From positions 310,001-374,000 of the forward strand of contig NZ_BMSY01000006.1 of assembly GCF_014649395.1 (NCBI RefSeq): a stretch of 64,000 bases of DNA. Direction: 5' to 3'. Made by a program: the position numbers and the translations under genes. This document shows, one piece after another, positions 7,711 through 15,537 of the stretch. Within the stretch, counting starts at the first letter, position 1. Each line of letters starts with the position of its first letter. The notes beneath the pieces were generated by a model. The model did not search any database. It had not been told where the DNA came from and saw only the letters and a program-made list of their open reading frames with translations. The stretch comes from Streptomyces aureoverticillatus (lineage in GTDB: Bacteria > Actinomycetota > Actinomycetes > Streptomycetales > Streptomycetaceae).

Positions 7711-8855
7711 CGCAGCAGACACAGCCGCAGCCACGGGACACAGAGCAGGCACGGCGGACGCAGAAGCCCCTGGACGCAGTGGACGCAGCGTCTGGAGGGA
7801 GCAGAGGGGACGGAGAGGGCGTCGCCCCGGGGGCGGCGCCGTCCTCCTCGGCCGTCCGGGGCACGCGGGCCGCCAGGACCGGCCCCGCCCTGCCCGCGCC
7901 CCGCGCCTTCGGCACCGTCCGGCTGTGGCCCAGATCCTTCGCCGACCGGCTGACCTCGCCGCTGCCCGGCCTCAGGGCCTTCGCCCGGTTCGCCCGCGAG
8001 GGCGCGCTGCGGCCCCGCCCCGAAGGACTCGCCGACATCCCGCGGCTGCCGTACGAGCCGGGGCCGCTGCCACGCGTCGACTCCCGTACGGTCGCCGTGA
8101 CCTGGGCGGGCCACGCCAGTTGGGTCGTACGCGTCGGCGGGCTCACCGTCCTCACCGACCCCGTCTGGTCCCGGAAGATCCTCGGCACCCCGGCCCGCGT
8201 CACGCCCGTCGGCGTGGCCTGGAGCGCGCTGCCGCGCGTCGACGCGGTGGTCATCAGCCACAACCACTACGACCACCTGGACGCGCCCACCATCAGTCGG
8301 CTGCCGCGCGACACCCCCGTCTTCGTCCCCGCGGGCCTCGGCCGGTGGTTCACGCGCCGCCGCTTCACGAGGGTCGCCGAGCTCGACTGGTGGGAGGGCG
8401 CCGAACTGGACGGCGTGCGCTTCGACTTCGTGCCCGCGCACCACTGGTCCAAGCGGGGGCTGCGGGACACGTGCCGTTCGCTGTGGGGCGGTTGGGTGCT
8501 GACCGACGGCTCCGGTCAGCGGGTGTACTTCGCCGGGGACACGGGGTACGGGCACTGGTTCTCGCGGATCGGGGAGCGGTACCCCGGGATCGACCTCGCG
8601 CTGCTGCCCATCGGGGCGTACGAGCCGCGGTGGTGGCTGCGGGACGTTCACTGTGATCCGGAGGAGGCTGTTCGGGCCGCCGTCGATGTGGGGGCGCGGC
8701 GGATGGCCCCCATGCACTGGGGGACGTTTCTGCTGTCGGCGGAGCCGGTGCTTCAGCCGCTGACGCGGGTGCGGAGTGCCTGGGCGGCGGCTGGGTTGGC
8801 GCGGGGTGATTTGTGGGATCTGCCGGTGGGTGGGTCCCGGGTGCTCGGGGGCTGA
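7707..8855 (+). CDS. Metallo-beta-lactamase fold hydrolase (NAPE-PLD/UlaG-like)
   Basis: A 382-residue MBL-fold protein. After about 90 variable residues the domain begins at VAVTWAGHASWVVRVGGLTVLTDPVW and carries the metal motif SHNHYDHLD (HxHxDH), the later His in VPAHHWSKRGLRDTCRSLWGGWVL, the Asp in YFAGDTGYGHWF and the final MHWGTF. This pattern matches the group containing N-acylphosphatidylethanolamine phospholipase D, so a phosphodiester or lipid substrate is plausible but unproven. I chose GTG 7707, which forms a GTGA overlap with the upstream stop and has GGGAG eight bases before it. ATG 7692 is an in-frame alternative. Confidence 0.85.
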   Translation: MTQQTQPQPRDTEQARRTQKPLDAVDAASGGSRGDGEGVAPGAAPSSSAVRGTRAARTGPALPAPRAFGTVRLWPRSFADRLTSPLPGLRAFARFAREGALRPRPEGLADIPRLPYEPGPLPRVDSRTVAVTWAGHASWVVRVGGLTVLTDPVWSRKILGTPARVTPVGVAWSALPRVDAVVISHNHYDHLDAPTISRLPRDTPVFVPAGLGRWFTRRRFTRVAELDWWEGAELDGVRFDFVPAHHWSKRGLRDTCRSLWGGWVLTDGSGQRVYFAGDTGYGHWFSRIGERYPGIDLALLPIGAYEPRWWLRDVHCDPEEAVRAAVDVGARRMAPMHWGTFLLSAEPVLQPLTRVRSAWAAAGLARGDLWDLPVGGSRVLGG

Positions 8856-8874
8856 GGTCCTTGTCGCGCTGCGC

Positions 8875-8984
8875 GCTCGTCCTCAATCGCCGGACGGGCT
8901 GAAATACCTCGCCCTCGGGCTTCAGGTGCCGGACGGCTGGAATGGCTCGCCCTCGGGCTTCAGGTGCCGGACGGGCTGGAATGG
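8875..8984. repeat. Direct repeats related to the dispersed palindromic element
   Basis: Between two convergent genes lie two 38-39 bp direct copies (8908-8945 and 8946-8984), each containing CTTCAGGTGCCGGACGG and ending CTGGAATGG. Just before them is a piece with CCTCAATCGCCGGACGGGCT, which recurs in both orientations at about 44350 and 62640. The last codons of the DedA gene run into the second copy. Confidence 0.8.
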
Positions 8985-9598
8985 GTTTTCCGTAGGCGTC
9001 TCCATACCGTCGGGGCCGCGCTGATGACGATCGTCAGGCCCACCGCCAGGGCCACGCCCTCCCAGGGTTCCTTGAAGAGGGAGCCGCCGAGGATGCCGAT
9101 GAGTTGGTACGTCACCGCCCAGGCCAGACACGCGGGGAGGTTGCCGCGGGCGAAGCGGCGTACCGGCATCTTCGCGAGGAGGCAGGCCAGCATGACGGGG
9201 AGGCGGCCCGCCGGGACGAGGCGGGACAGGACGAGGACGAGGACGCCGTGGTCGTCGAGCTTGTCCTGGGCGCGCCGCAGCCGCTCCTCCGGGGCGCGGT
9301 CGCGGATGGCCTCCAGCCAGCGCGAGCCGTTCTTGGAGCGCATGCCGCGCCGCCCCAGCCAGTACAGCCCCATGTCGCCCACGAACGCGGCGAACGAGGC
9401 CACGCCGAACACGATGAGCAGCGCGAACGGCGAGGTGTCGGTCTGGTGGAAGGCCACCACCGCCGCCGAGCTCACCAGCGCGCCCGTCGGCACCACCGGT
9501 ACCAGCGCGCCGAGCACCACCAGCAGGAACAGGGACGGATAGCCGACCGCCTGCTGGGTGGATTCCGGCGTCACCGTCGCCGCGGCGGCGAGGATCAT
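8960..9598 (-). CDS. DedA/SNARE-associated family membrane protein
   Basis: A 212-residue integral membrane protein with the DedA layout: hydrophobic N-terminus (PSLFLLVVLGALVPVVPTGALVSSAAVVAF), the motif GVASFAAFVGDMGLYWLGRRG, and a re-entrant segment VLVLSRLVPAGRLPVMLACLLAKMPVRRFARGN containing the conserved arginine and glycines. DedA proteins are putative proton-linked lipid flippases involved in envelope homeostasis. Its ATG at 9598 overlaps the stop of the upstream MBL gene by four bases, so the two are co-translated. The C-terminal residues (SSPSGT) are encoded inside the 8.9-kb repeat, suggesting that the repeat has re-set the stop codon. Confidence 0.85.
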   Translation of the reverse strand: MILAAAATVTPESTQQAVGYPSLFLLVVLGALVPVVPTGALVSSAAVVAFHQTDTSPFALLIVFGVASFAAFVGDMGLYWLGRRGMRSKNGSRWLEAIRDRAPEERLRRAQDKLDDHGVLVLVLSRLVPAGRLPVMLACLLAKMPVRRFARGNLPACLAWAVTYQLIGILGGSLFKEPWEGVALAVGLTIVISAAPTVWRRLRKTHSSPSGT

Positions 9599-10410
9599 CG
9601 GGCGACCTCCGGCCGCACGGACTCGCCGTGCCCGAGCCGGTGCACGGCGACGTCCGGGGCGCGGCGGGCGGCCTGCCGTACGAACTCGTCGCCCGGCCCG
9701 TGGAATTCGTGCGGCCGCACCGCGTCCATGCCGATCGGCCAGTACGTGCCGTAGTGCACCGGCACCGCGCTGCGCGGCGCGATCCGGGCTAGGGCCTCGG
9801 CGGCGCGGGCCGGGTCGAGATGGCCGTGGCCGAGGTAGGGGCCCCAGCCGCCGACGGGAAGCAGCGCCACGTCGACGGGGCCCACCTCGTCGGCCATTGT
9901 GTCGAAGAGCCCGGTGTCCCCGGCGAAGTACGTACGGGCCCGGCCCTCGACGACATAGCCGAGGGCGGGGGAGCGGTGCGGGCCGAGCGGCAGGCGGCGG
10001 CCGTCGTGCAGGGCGGGTACGACGCGTACGACGACATCGCTGCCGCCGCTGCCGCCGTTGCTGCCGCTGCCGTTGGCCACCGGCACCTCGTCGCCCGGCG
10101 CGACCTCCGTGAACCACAGGTGGGACAACCTGCGCAGGCTTGGCACCGAGCGGCGGGCGCCGCGCGGGACCAGGACGTGGGTGCCGGGGGCGAGGCGGGC
10201 CAGGGAGGGGACGTGCAGATGGTCGGCGTGCAGGTGCGACAGCAGGACGACGTCGGCGAGCGCGGCCTGTGGGGGCGGCAGTGCGCCCCGGCGGCGGCGC
10301 AGGTGCGCGAGGCGGCGCGCGAAGAGCGGGTCGGTCAGCACGCGGACGCCCGAGTCCTCGACCGTGCACGTGGCATGACCCCACCAGGTGACCGTGACGT
10401 CCGCCCGCAC
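9595..10410 (-). CDS. Metallo-beta-lactamase fold hydrolase coupled to DedA
   Basis: A 271-residue MBL protein beginning VRADVTVTWWGHATCTVEDSGVRVLTDPLF. It has the zinc motif LLSHLHADHLH, a later VPALHDGRR histidine, YFAGDTGLFDTM and VHYGTYWP, the same general architecture as the hydrolase encoded at 7707-8855. It is predicted to cleave a phosphodiester or ester. The start is GTG 10410 with AAGGAGG five bases upstream. A longer frame reaching 10539 would have a Ser/Pro/Arg-rich tail and cross the start region of the divergent gene. A Gly/Ser insert (NGSGSNGGSGGSD) lies around residue 110. Confidence 0.85.
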   Translation of the reverse strand: MRADVTVTWWGHATCTVEDSGVRVLTDPLFARRLAHLRRRRGALPPPQAALADVVLLSHLHADHLHVPSLARLAPGTHVLVPRGARRSVPSLRRLSHLWFTEVAPGDEVPVANGSGSNGGSGGSDVVVRVVPALHDGRRLPLGPHRSPALGYVVEGRARTYFAGDTGLFDTMADEVGPVDVALLPVGGWGPYLGHGHLDPARAAEALARIAPRSAVPVHYGTYWPIGMDAVRPHEFHGPGDEFVRQAARRAPDVAVHRLGHGESVRPEVAR

Positions 10411-10492
10411 CCGTTCCTCCTTCGTGTGACTGTCTCCGAGCCTACGGCCAGGAGTAGTGTCGACGGCTGACGGCCGAGGTGAGGGGGACGCC

Positions 10493-10918
10493 ATGGGAGA
10501 CGCCGGGGGGGTCGCGCGAGCGGTGCGGGTCGCGGCCATCGCGAGCCTGACGCCGCTCGAGGAACTGGACGCCGATCCCTTCCTGGTGGACTCGCGCAGT
10601 CAGCACGCCATGTGCGCGCGGTGGGCTGCCGCCCAGGGGTACGTGGTGACGCGGGAGCTGGTCGTACGCGGCCTGCGCGCCGACCACGCCGTCCTCTGGA
10701 ACGACGTGGACGCCGGGCTCGTCGACCTCTTCGTGGTGCCGTGCCGACGCGTCCTGGAGCGGGCGCTGCGCTCCGCCGACGAATTCACCGCCGAGTGCGA
10801 GCGGCGCGGGGTGCGCATCGAGACCGCGGGCTTCGCGGAGCCCGCGTACGACTCCCGCATGAAGGCCCACGTCCACCGGCGGTTGTCCATGCCGACGGCG
10901 GGCTATGACGGCTGCTGA
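10493..10918 (+). CDS. Degenerate serine-recombinase (resolvase) N-terminal-like protein
   Basis: A 141-residue protein whose order of elements resembles the catalytic domain of serine recombinases: a strand with a serine (VRVAAIASLTPLEELDADPFLVDSRSQHAMCARWAAAQGYVVTRELVVRG), an acidic middle, then LVDLFVVPCRRVLERALRSADEFTAECERRGVRIETAGF, which lines up with the usual DVVVVxxLDRLxRSLxDLxxLxxxLxxxGVxxxS segment. The catalytic arginine pattern is only partly kept and there is no C-terminal DNA-binding domain. It may be a decayed or repurposed recombinase. The start is taken at ATG 10493. Frame-only residues upstream overlap the divergent promoter. It directly abuts the repeat block. Confidence 0.55.
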   Translation: MGDAGGVARAVRVAAIASLTPLEELDADPFLVDSRSQHAMCARWAAAQGYVVTRELVVRGLRADHAVLWNDVDAGLVDLFVVPCRRVLERALRSADEFTAECERRGVRIETAGFAEPAYDSRMKAHVHRRLSMPTAGYDGC

Positions 10919-10940
10919 ATCCTTCTGGCGGGGGCGCCTT

Positions 10941-11098
10941 GTGCGGCCTCTCCCCGCCGCTCCGCGGCGGCTCTCCCACCCGCCCGCCCGTGACGGTGGG
11001 ACCCGGGGTGCCCCCGGAGGGCGTGACCGTGCGGCCTCCCTCCGCCGCTCCGCGGCGGGTTTCCCACCCGCCCGCCCGTTGCTGTTGGACCCGGGGTG
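10941..11098. repeat. Two direct copies of a ~70-bp palindrome-containing repeat
   Basis: Copies at 10941-11009 and 11029-11098 share GTGCGGCCT, a perfect hairpin CCGCCGC-TCC-GCGGCGG, then CCCACCCGCCCGCCCG and a final CCCGGGGT. A third direct copy is at 11159-11227 and an inverted copy at 11565-11632. A diverged copy lies in the gap before livK (about 47750-47805). Confidence 0.85.
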
Positions 11099-11158
11099 CT
11101 CCCTGGGGAGGCGCCCCTGCCGAACCCAAGGGCCCCGGCTCCCGGAGGCTGCCTCCCC

Positions 11159-11632
11159 GTGCGGCCTCCCCTCCGCCGCTCCGCGGCGGTCTCCCACCCA
11201 CCCGCCCGTTGCTGTGGTCCCCGGGGTACCGGACGGCCGCTTGTCCCACCCCGGGAGGGGAGTGCCCGTTCCCGGGGTGTCTGGGCGGGTGTTCTTCCCG
11301 CCGGGAGGGGAGTGCCCGCTTCCGGGGTGCCTGGACGGCTGCTCTGCCCACCGGGGGGGAGAGAGTGCCCGCCCCCCCGGGTACTTGGACGGGTGTTCTT
11401 CACGCCGGCAGGGGAGTGCCCGCTCCCGAGGTACCTGGACGGCTGCTCTGCCCACTGAGGGAGAGTGCCCGCCTCGGCGCACTTGGACAGCTGCTCTCCC
11501 CACGGGGAGGGGAGCACCTGCCCTGGAACACCCGGACGGCCACCCTCCCCCCCGGGGGGGAGTACCCCGGGTCCCACCGATACGGGCGGGCGGGTGGGAG
11601 ACCCGCCGCGGAGCGGCGGAGAGATGCCGCAC
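11159..11632. mobile_element. Candidate MITE-like element: tandem array bounded by inverted ~68-bp repeats
   Basis: The copy at 11159-11227 and its inverted counterpart at 11565-11632 are the same 68-70 bp sequence in opposite orientation, enclosing the tandem array. This gives a 474-bp non-coding unit with long terminal inverted repeats. I cannot define target-site duplications, and no transposase is present. Calling it mobile is inference from architecture and from dispersed relatives in the window. Confidence 0.45.
11219..11580. repeat. Seven-unit ~50-bp tandem array
   Basis: The core GAGTGCCCG (or close variants) recurs at 11260, 11310, 11363, 11414, 11463, 11512 and 11560, a period of 48-53 bases. 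Between cores the units alternate between GTGTTCTTC-type and CTGCTCTGCCCAC-type sequence with TGGACGG in most. Adjacent units can form stems, for example CCCCGGGA at 11249-11256 pairing with TCCCGGGG at 11270-11277. All frames are open over long stretches only because the unit lacks stops. Confidence 0.85.
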
Positions 11633-11705
11633 AGTGGCCCCCCAACCCCGGGGGCACCGCTGAAGGCCCACGGCCTGTGACACGCTGGGGGCAGAGAATC
11701 AGCAC

Positions 11706-13907
11706 GTGAGGTGGGCGGACGCGGTGCGCGACGGGCGATGGCGAAGACTGGGTCGCGCAGTGTGGCGCGTGATCGCCGTGTGGGGGGTGAGCACGCTCAC
11801 GATGCTCGCGCTCGCCGGCATCCTGCCGGACTTCAAGCTCCAGTCGGACGACGGCGACAGCGCCACCCGCATCGCGGTCACCGCCGCCCTGGGAGCGGGG
11901 GCCTTCGGCCTGCTGTCGGCCCTGGTGTGGCCCCTGCTCGTGCGGGCCCTGCTCCTCGTACCGGCCCTGGTCCTCGGCCTGCTCAACTTCTTCCTCAACG
12001 GTTCGCTGCTGCTGCTCGCCCTGCGCCTCATCCCCGACGGCCGCGGCGACGCCAACGCGGAGACCGCCGTGGTCGTCGCCGCCGTGATGTCCGCCGTGGC
12101 CTCCGCCACCGGCGGCGCCCTGGCCGTCCGCGACGACGACGCCTACCGCCGCCGCCTGTACCGCCTCGCCGACCGCAGGCGCCGTCGCGCCGGCGCGCCC
12201 AGCCCGAGCACCCCGGGGATCCTGTTCCTCCAACTCGACGGCGTGGGCCACGACGTACTGAGGGACGCCGTCGGCAAGGGGCTCATGCCGACCGTCGCCC
12301 GCTGGCTCGGCGAGGCCGCGCAGGGCGAGGGCAAGGAGACACCGCCCCCGCCCCCCACGCACCGCCTCCTCCCGTGGCGCACCGACTGGTCCAGCCAGAC
12401 CGGCGCCAGCCAGCTCGCCATCCTGCACGGCAGCAACTTCGACGTCCCCGCCTTCCGCTGGTACGAGAAGGACTCCGGCGAGGTCATGGTGTCCAACCGG
12501 CCCGCGTCGGCGGTGGAGCTACAGCGCCGTGCCGTCGCCCGCACCGGCGATCCGGGGCTGCTCGCCGACGGCGGCGCGAGCCGCGGGAACCTGTTCAGCG
12601 GGGGAGCGGACCAGCTCGCGCTCGTGCTGTCGATGGCGGCGCGGCGCGGTAAGGAGAACCGCTCCCGCGCCGGGTACTTCGCCTACTTCTCCGACCCCGC
12701 CAACGCCGTCCGCACCGCCCTCTCCTTCGTCGCCGAGGTCGGCCGCGAGATCGGCGAGTCGACCCGGGCCCGGCTGTGCAGACGCCGCCCGAGGGTGAGC
12801 CGCGGCGGGCTCTATCCGTTCATCCGGGCCTTCGCGACCGTCGTCGAGCGCGATGTCGTGGTCGCCGCCGTCATCGGCGACATGCTCGCCGGGCGCGCCG
12901 CCGTCTACGCCGACCTCGTCGCGTACGACGAAGTCGCCCACCACTCCGGACCCACCGGCGGCGACGCCGAGAAGGTCCTGCGCCGCCTGGACCGCTCGAT
13001 CGCCCTGATCGCGCAGGTCGCCGAGCACGCGCCCCGGCCGTACCGCATCGTGCTGCTCTCCGACCACGGCCAGAGCCCCGGCGAGACCTTCCGCGCCCGC
13101 TACGGCCTCACCCTCGCCGACCTCGTCCGGGCCGGATGCGGACTGCCCGTGCCCCGCAGGGCCCGGCGCACGCACAGCGGCGCCGAGGCCCGCTCGGCCG
13201 TGCGTGCCGCGCTGCGCCGGCCCGTCGAGGAGGGCGCGGGCGAGCACCATCCGCGCCGCGTCGCCGAGCCGATCGTCCTGGCCTCCGGCAACCTCGGCCT
13301 CGTGTCGTTCCCCGACGTGCCGCACCGCATGACCCGCGAGGAGATCGACCGCCGCCACCCGGCGCTCCTGCCGACCCTCGCCAACCACCCCGGCATCGGC
13401 TTCCTGCTGGTCCGCAGCGCCGAGCACGGGCCGCTCGTGCTCGGCGCGCGCGGCGCGGAGATCCGCCTCGACGATCCCGAAAACCCCGTGGACCCTGCCG
13501 ACCCCGAAAGCCTCGGCCCGCTCGCCGACTTCGGGCCCGGTGCCGTCGACGCCGTGCGGCGCACCGACTCCTTCCCGCACACCGCCGACATCATGGTCAA
13601 CTCCTGGTACGACCCGCAGGACGGCGAAGTCCTCGCCTTCGAGGAGCAGATCGGCTCCCACGGCGGGCTCGGCGGCGCCCAGTCCCGCCCGTTCCTGCTC
13701 GCCCCGCTCGCGCTGTCCCCGGCCGTCGAGGACGGCGGCGAACTCGTCGGCGCCGAGGCCGTGCACGCCGTGCTGCGCCGCTGGCGGGACGAGGAGCCCG
13801 GGCGGCACGAGCCCCTCTCGGCCCTCGTGAACGATCGCCGTCCGGACGACGGTCCTCCGACAGCTTTTTCGGCCCCCGACCGCGCCGTACAGGACAAAAC
13901 ACACTGA
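11706..13907 (+). CDS. Membrane protein with holin-like N-terminus and alkaline-phosphatase-superfamily domain
   Basis: A 733-residue protein in two parts. Residues 1-130 have four hydrophobic helices with a phage-holin-family look (WGVSTLTMLALAGILPDF; LLVPALVLGLLNFFLNGSLLLLAL). From about residue 165 a phosphodiesterase/alkaline-phosphatase superfamily domain begins: ILFLQLDGVGHDVL supplies the first metal aspartates, QTGASQLAILHGSNFDVPAFRW the nucleophile region, and IVLLSDHGQSPGETF the second metal site. A later LVSFPDVPHRMTREEIDRRHP and IGSHGGLGGAQSRPF complete it. The domain is probably cytoplasmic or wall-facing and acts on phosphorylated glycans or lipids; the substrate is unknown. GTG 11706 is used as the start, directly after the repeat block. 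Confidence 0.8.
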   Translation: MRWADAVRDGRWRRLGRAVWRVIAVWGVSTLTMLALAGILPDFKLQSDDGDSATRIAVTAALGAGAFGLLSALVWPLLVRALLLVPALVLGLLNFFLNGSLLLLALRLIPDGRGDANAETAVVVAAVMSAVASATGGALAVRDDDAYRRRLYRLADRRRRRAGAPSPSTPGILFLQLDGVGHDVLRDAVGKGLMPTVARWLGEAAQGEGKETPPPPPTHRLLPWRTDWSSQTGASQLAILHGSNFDVPAFRWYEKDSGEVMVSNRPASAVELQRRAVARTGDPGLLADGGASRGNLFSGGADQLALVLSMAARRGKENRSRAGYFAYFSDPANAVRTALSFVAEVGREIGESTRARLCRRRPRVSRGGLYPFIRAFATVVERDVVVAAVIGDMLAGRAAVYADLVAYDEVAHHSGPTGGDAEKVLRRLDRSIALIAQVAEHAPRPYRIVLLSDHGQSPGETFRARYGLTLADLVRAGCGLPVPRRARRTHSGAEARSAVRAALRRPVEEGAGEHHPRRVAEPIVLASGNLGLVSFPDVPHRMTREEIDRRHPALLPTLANHPGIGFLLVRSAEHGPLVLGARGAEIRLDDPENPVDPADPESLGPLADFGPGAVDAVRRTDSFPHTADIMVNSWYDPQDGEVLAFEEQIGSHGGLGGAQSRPFLLAPLALSPAVEDGGELVGAEAVHAVLRRWRDEEPGRHEPLSALVNDRRPDDGPPTAFSAPDRAVQDKTH

Positions 13908-13991
13908 TTTTGCGCAGCGTACGCCGTGCCCGACCATGGGCTCGCCCCCGGCGATCCCGGGCGCACGGCACAACGAGAGGCGCACCACCCC

Positions 13992-15449
13992 ATGCACGAC
14001 ACCGGAACCGTTTCCCCGTCGGCTCCGGCCCCCCACCAGGAGGAACGTCCGGCCTCCCGCCGGGAGGAACCACCGGCCCTCCGCCAGGAGGAACACCTCC
14101 CCGAGCAGGCAGAGCGGCACGACGGCAAGCACGCGCGCCGCTTCGGGCTCCCCGTCGCCACCTGTCTCGTCATGGGCAACATCATCGGCGGCGGCATCTT
14201 CCTGCTGCCCGCCTCCGTGGCGCCGTTCGGCACCATCAGCCTCGTCGCGTTCGCCGTCCTGACGGCGGGCGCGATCGCGCTCGCGCTGGTCTTCGGGCGG
14301 CTCGCGCGGCGCGACCCGCGCACCGGCGGCCCGTACGTGTACGCCCGCGAGGCGTTCGGCGACTTCGCGGGATTCCTCGCCGCCTGGTCGTACTGGATCA
14401 CCACCTGGGTGTCGAACGCGGCGCTGGCCGTCGCCGCCGTCGGCTACCTCGACGTGCTGATACCGGTGGCGGACCACAAGTGGACCGCCTGCCTCGCCGC
14501 CCTCACCCTGCAACTGCTGCCCGCGCTCGCCAACCTCGCCGGGACCCGCTACGTCGGCGCCGTGCAACTCGTCGCCACCGTCCTGAAGTTCCTGCCGCTG
14601 CTGCTCGTCGCCATCGGCGGTCTCTTCTTCTTCGACAGCGGCAACCTCGGCCCGTTCCAGGCGAGCGACGAGGGCCCGATCGGCGCGGTGTCGGCGTCCG
14701 CCGCGATCCTGCTCTTCTCCTACCTGGGCGTGGAGTCCGCCGCCGTCAGCGCCGGCGAGGTGCGCGATCCGCGGCGCAACGTCGGCCGCGCCACCGTCCT
14801 CGGCACCCTCGGCGCCGCCCTCGTCTACCTCCTCGGCACCCTCGCCGTGTTCGGCACTGTCGCGCACGACAAGCTCGTCGCCTCCACCGCGCCGTTCTCC
14901 GACGCCGTGAACGTGATGTTCGGCGGCTCCTGGGGCGGCACCGCCGTCGCGCTCGCCGCCCTCGTCTCCATGGTCGGCGCGCTCAACGGCTGGACGCTGC
15001 TGAGCGCCCAGACCCCGTACGCCGCCGCGCGCGACGGTCTGTTCCCGGGCGCGTTCGCCAAGAAGCGGCGCGGCGTGCCGGTCGTCGGTGTCCTCGTCAC
15101 CGTCGTCCTCGCCTCGCTGCTCACCGTCTACAACTACACCGCCGGTCCGGCGGGCGTCTTCGAAGTCCTCGTGCTCGTCACGACGTTCACGGCCACCGTG
15201 CCGTACCTGCTCGCGACCGCCGCGCAGATCTACTTCCTCGCCTCCGGGCAGCGCGAGCGCGTGCACCGCGGCCGCCTGGTCCGGGACGCCGTGCTCGCCG
15301 CGCTCGCCTTCGGCTTCTCGATGTGGCTGGTCGCCGGTGCCGGGTACGCGGCCGTCTACCAGGGCGTGCTGTTCCTCTTCGCGGGTGTCCTCGTCTACGC
15401 GTGGATGGCGGCCCGCAAGCAGCGGGCCGCCAACCAGGTCTCCTCCTAA
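13992..15449 (+). CDS. APC superfamily amino acid/polyamine permease (AdiC/arginine-agmatine antiporter-like)
   Basis: A 485-residue transporter. A hydrophilic N-terminal tail with repeated EE motifs (QEERP, REEPP, QEEHL) precedes twelve predicted helices. TM1 contains the helix-break GNIIGGGIFLLP typical of the substrate site in APC transporters, and TM6 contains ASAAILLFSYLGVESAAVSAGEVRDPRRNVGRAT. These features are closest to the basic amino acid/polyamine antiporter group. The substrate is not certain. The start is ATG 13992; GAGAGG lies about 11 bases upstream. It follows the phosphatase gene by 84 bases and may share its transcript. A 13-bp tandem repeat follows the stop. Confidence 0.85.
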   Translation: MHDTGTVSPSAPAPHQEERPASRREEPPALRQEEHLPEQAERHDGKHARRFGLPVATCLVMGNIIGGGIFLLPASVAPFGTISLVAFAVLTAGAIALALVFGRLARRDPRTGGPYVYAREAFGDFAGFLAAWSYWITTWVSNAALAVAAVGYLDVLIPVADHKWTACLAALTLQLLPALANLAGTRYVGAVQLVATVLKFLPLLLVAIGGLFFFDSGNLGPFQASDEGPIGAVSASAAILLFSYLGVESAAVSAGEVRDPRRNVGRATVLGTLGAALVYLLGTLAVFGTVAHDKLVASTAPFSDAVNVMFGGSWGGTAVALAALVSMVGALNGWTLLSAQTPYAAARDGLFPGAFAKKRRGVPVVGVLVTVVLASLLTVYNYTAGPAGVFEVLVLVTTFTATVPYLLATAAQIYFLASGQRERVHRGRLVRDAVLAALAFGFSMWLVAGAGYAAVYQGVLFLFAGVLVYAWMAARKQRAANQVSS

Positions 15450-15452
15450 GAA

Positions 15453-15530
15453 GGCCGGTCAAATAGGCCGGTCACGTAGGCCGGTCAAGTGGGCCGGTCA
15501 CGTGGGCCGGTCAAGGGGATCGGTCCAGAG
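15453..15530. repeat. Six-unit 13-bp tandem repeat
   Basis: GGCCGGTCA starts at 15453, 15466, 15479, 15492 and 15505, with a degenerate sixth unit at 15518, so the period is exactly 13. The last four bases of the unit vary (AATA, CGTA, AGTG, CGTG, AGGG). It fills the gap between two convergent stop codons. Confidence 0.9.
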
Positions 15531-15537
15531 GTTCGCG

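Noticed and set aside
11219-11580. CRISPR array
   Set aside because: Period of about 50 bases, but whole units are related with no unique spacers, and there are no cas genes.
10905-11709. Several 100-250 residue open frames on both strands across the 11-kb block
   Set aside because: They are open only because the repeat units lack stop codons. Translations are periodic low complexity with no codon bias or ribosome binding sites.
12519-15266. 915-residue minus-strand frame
   Set aside because: Antisense to the phosphatase and APC genes, both of which have clear families. Composition is shadow-like.
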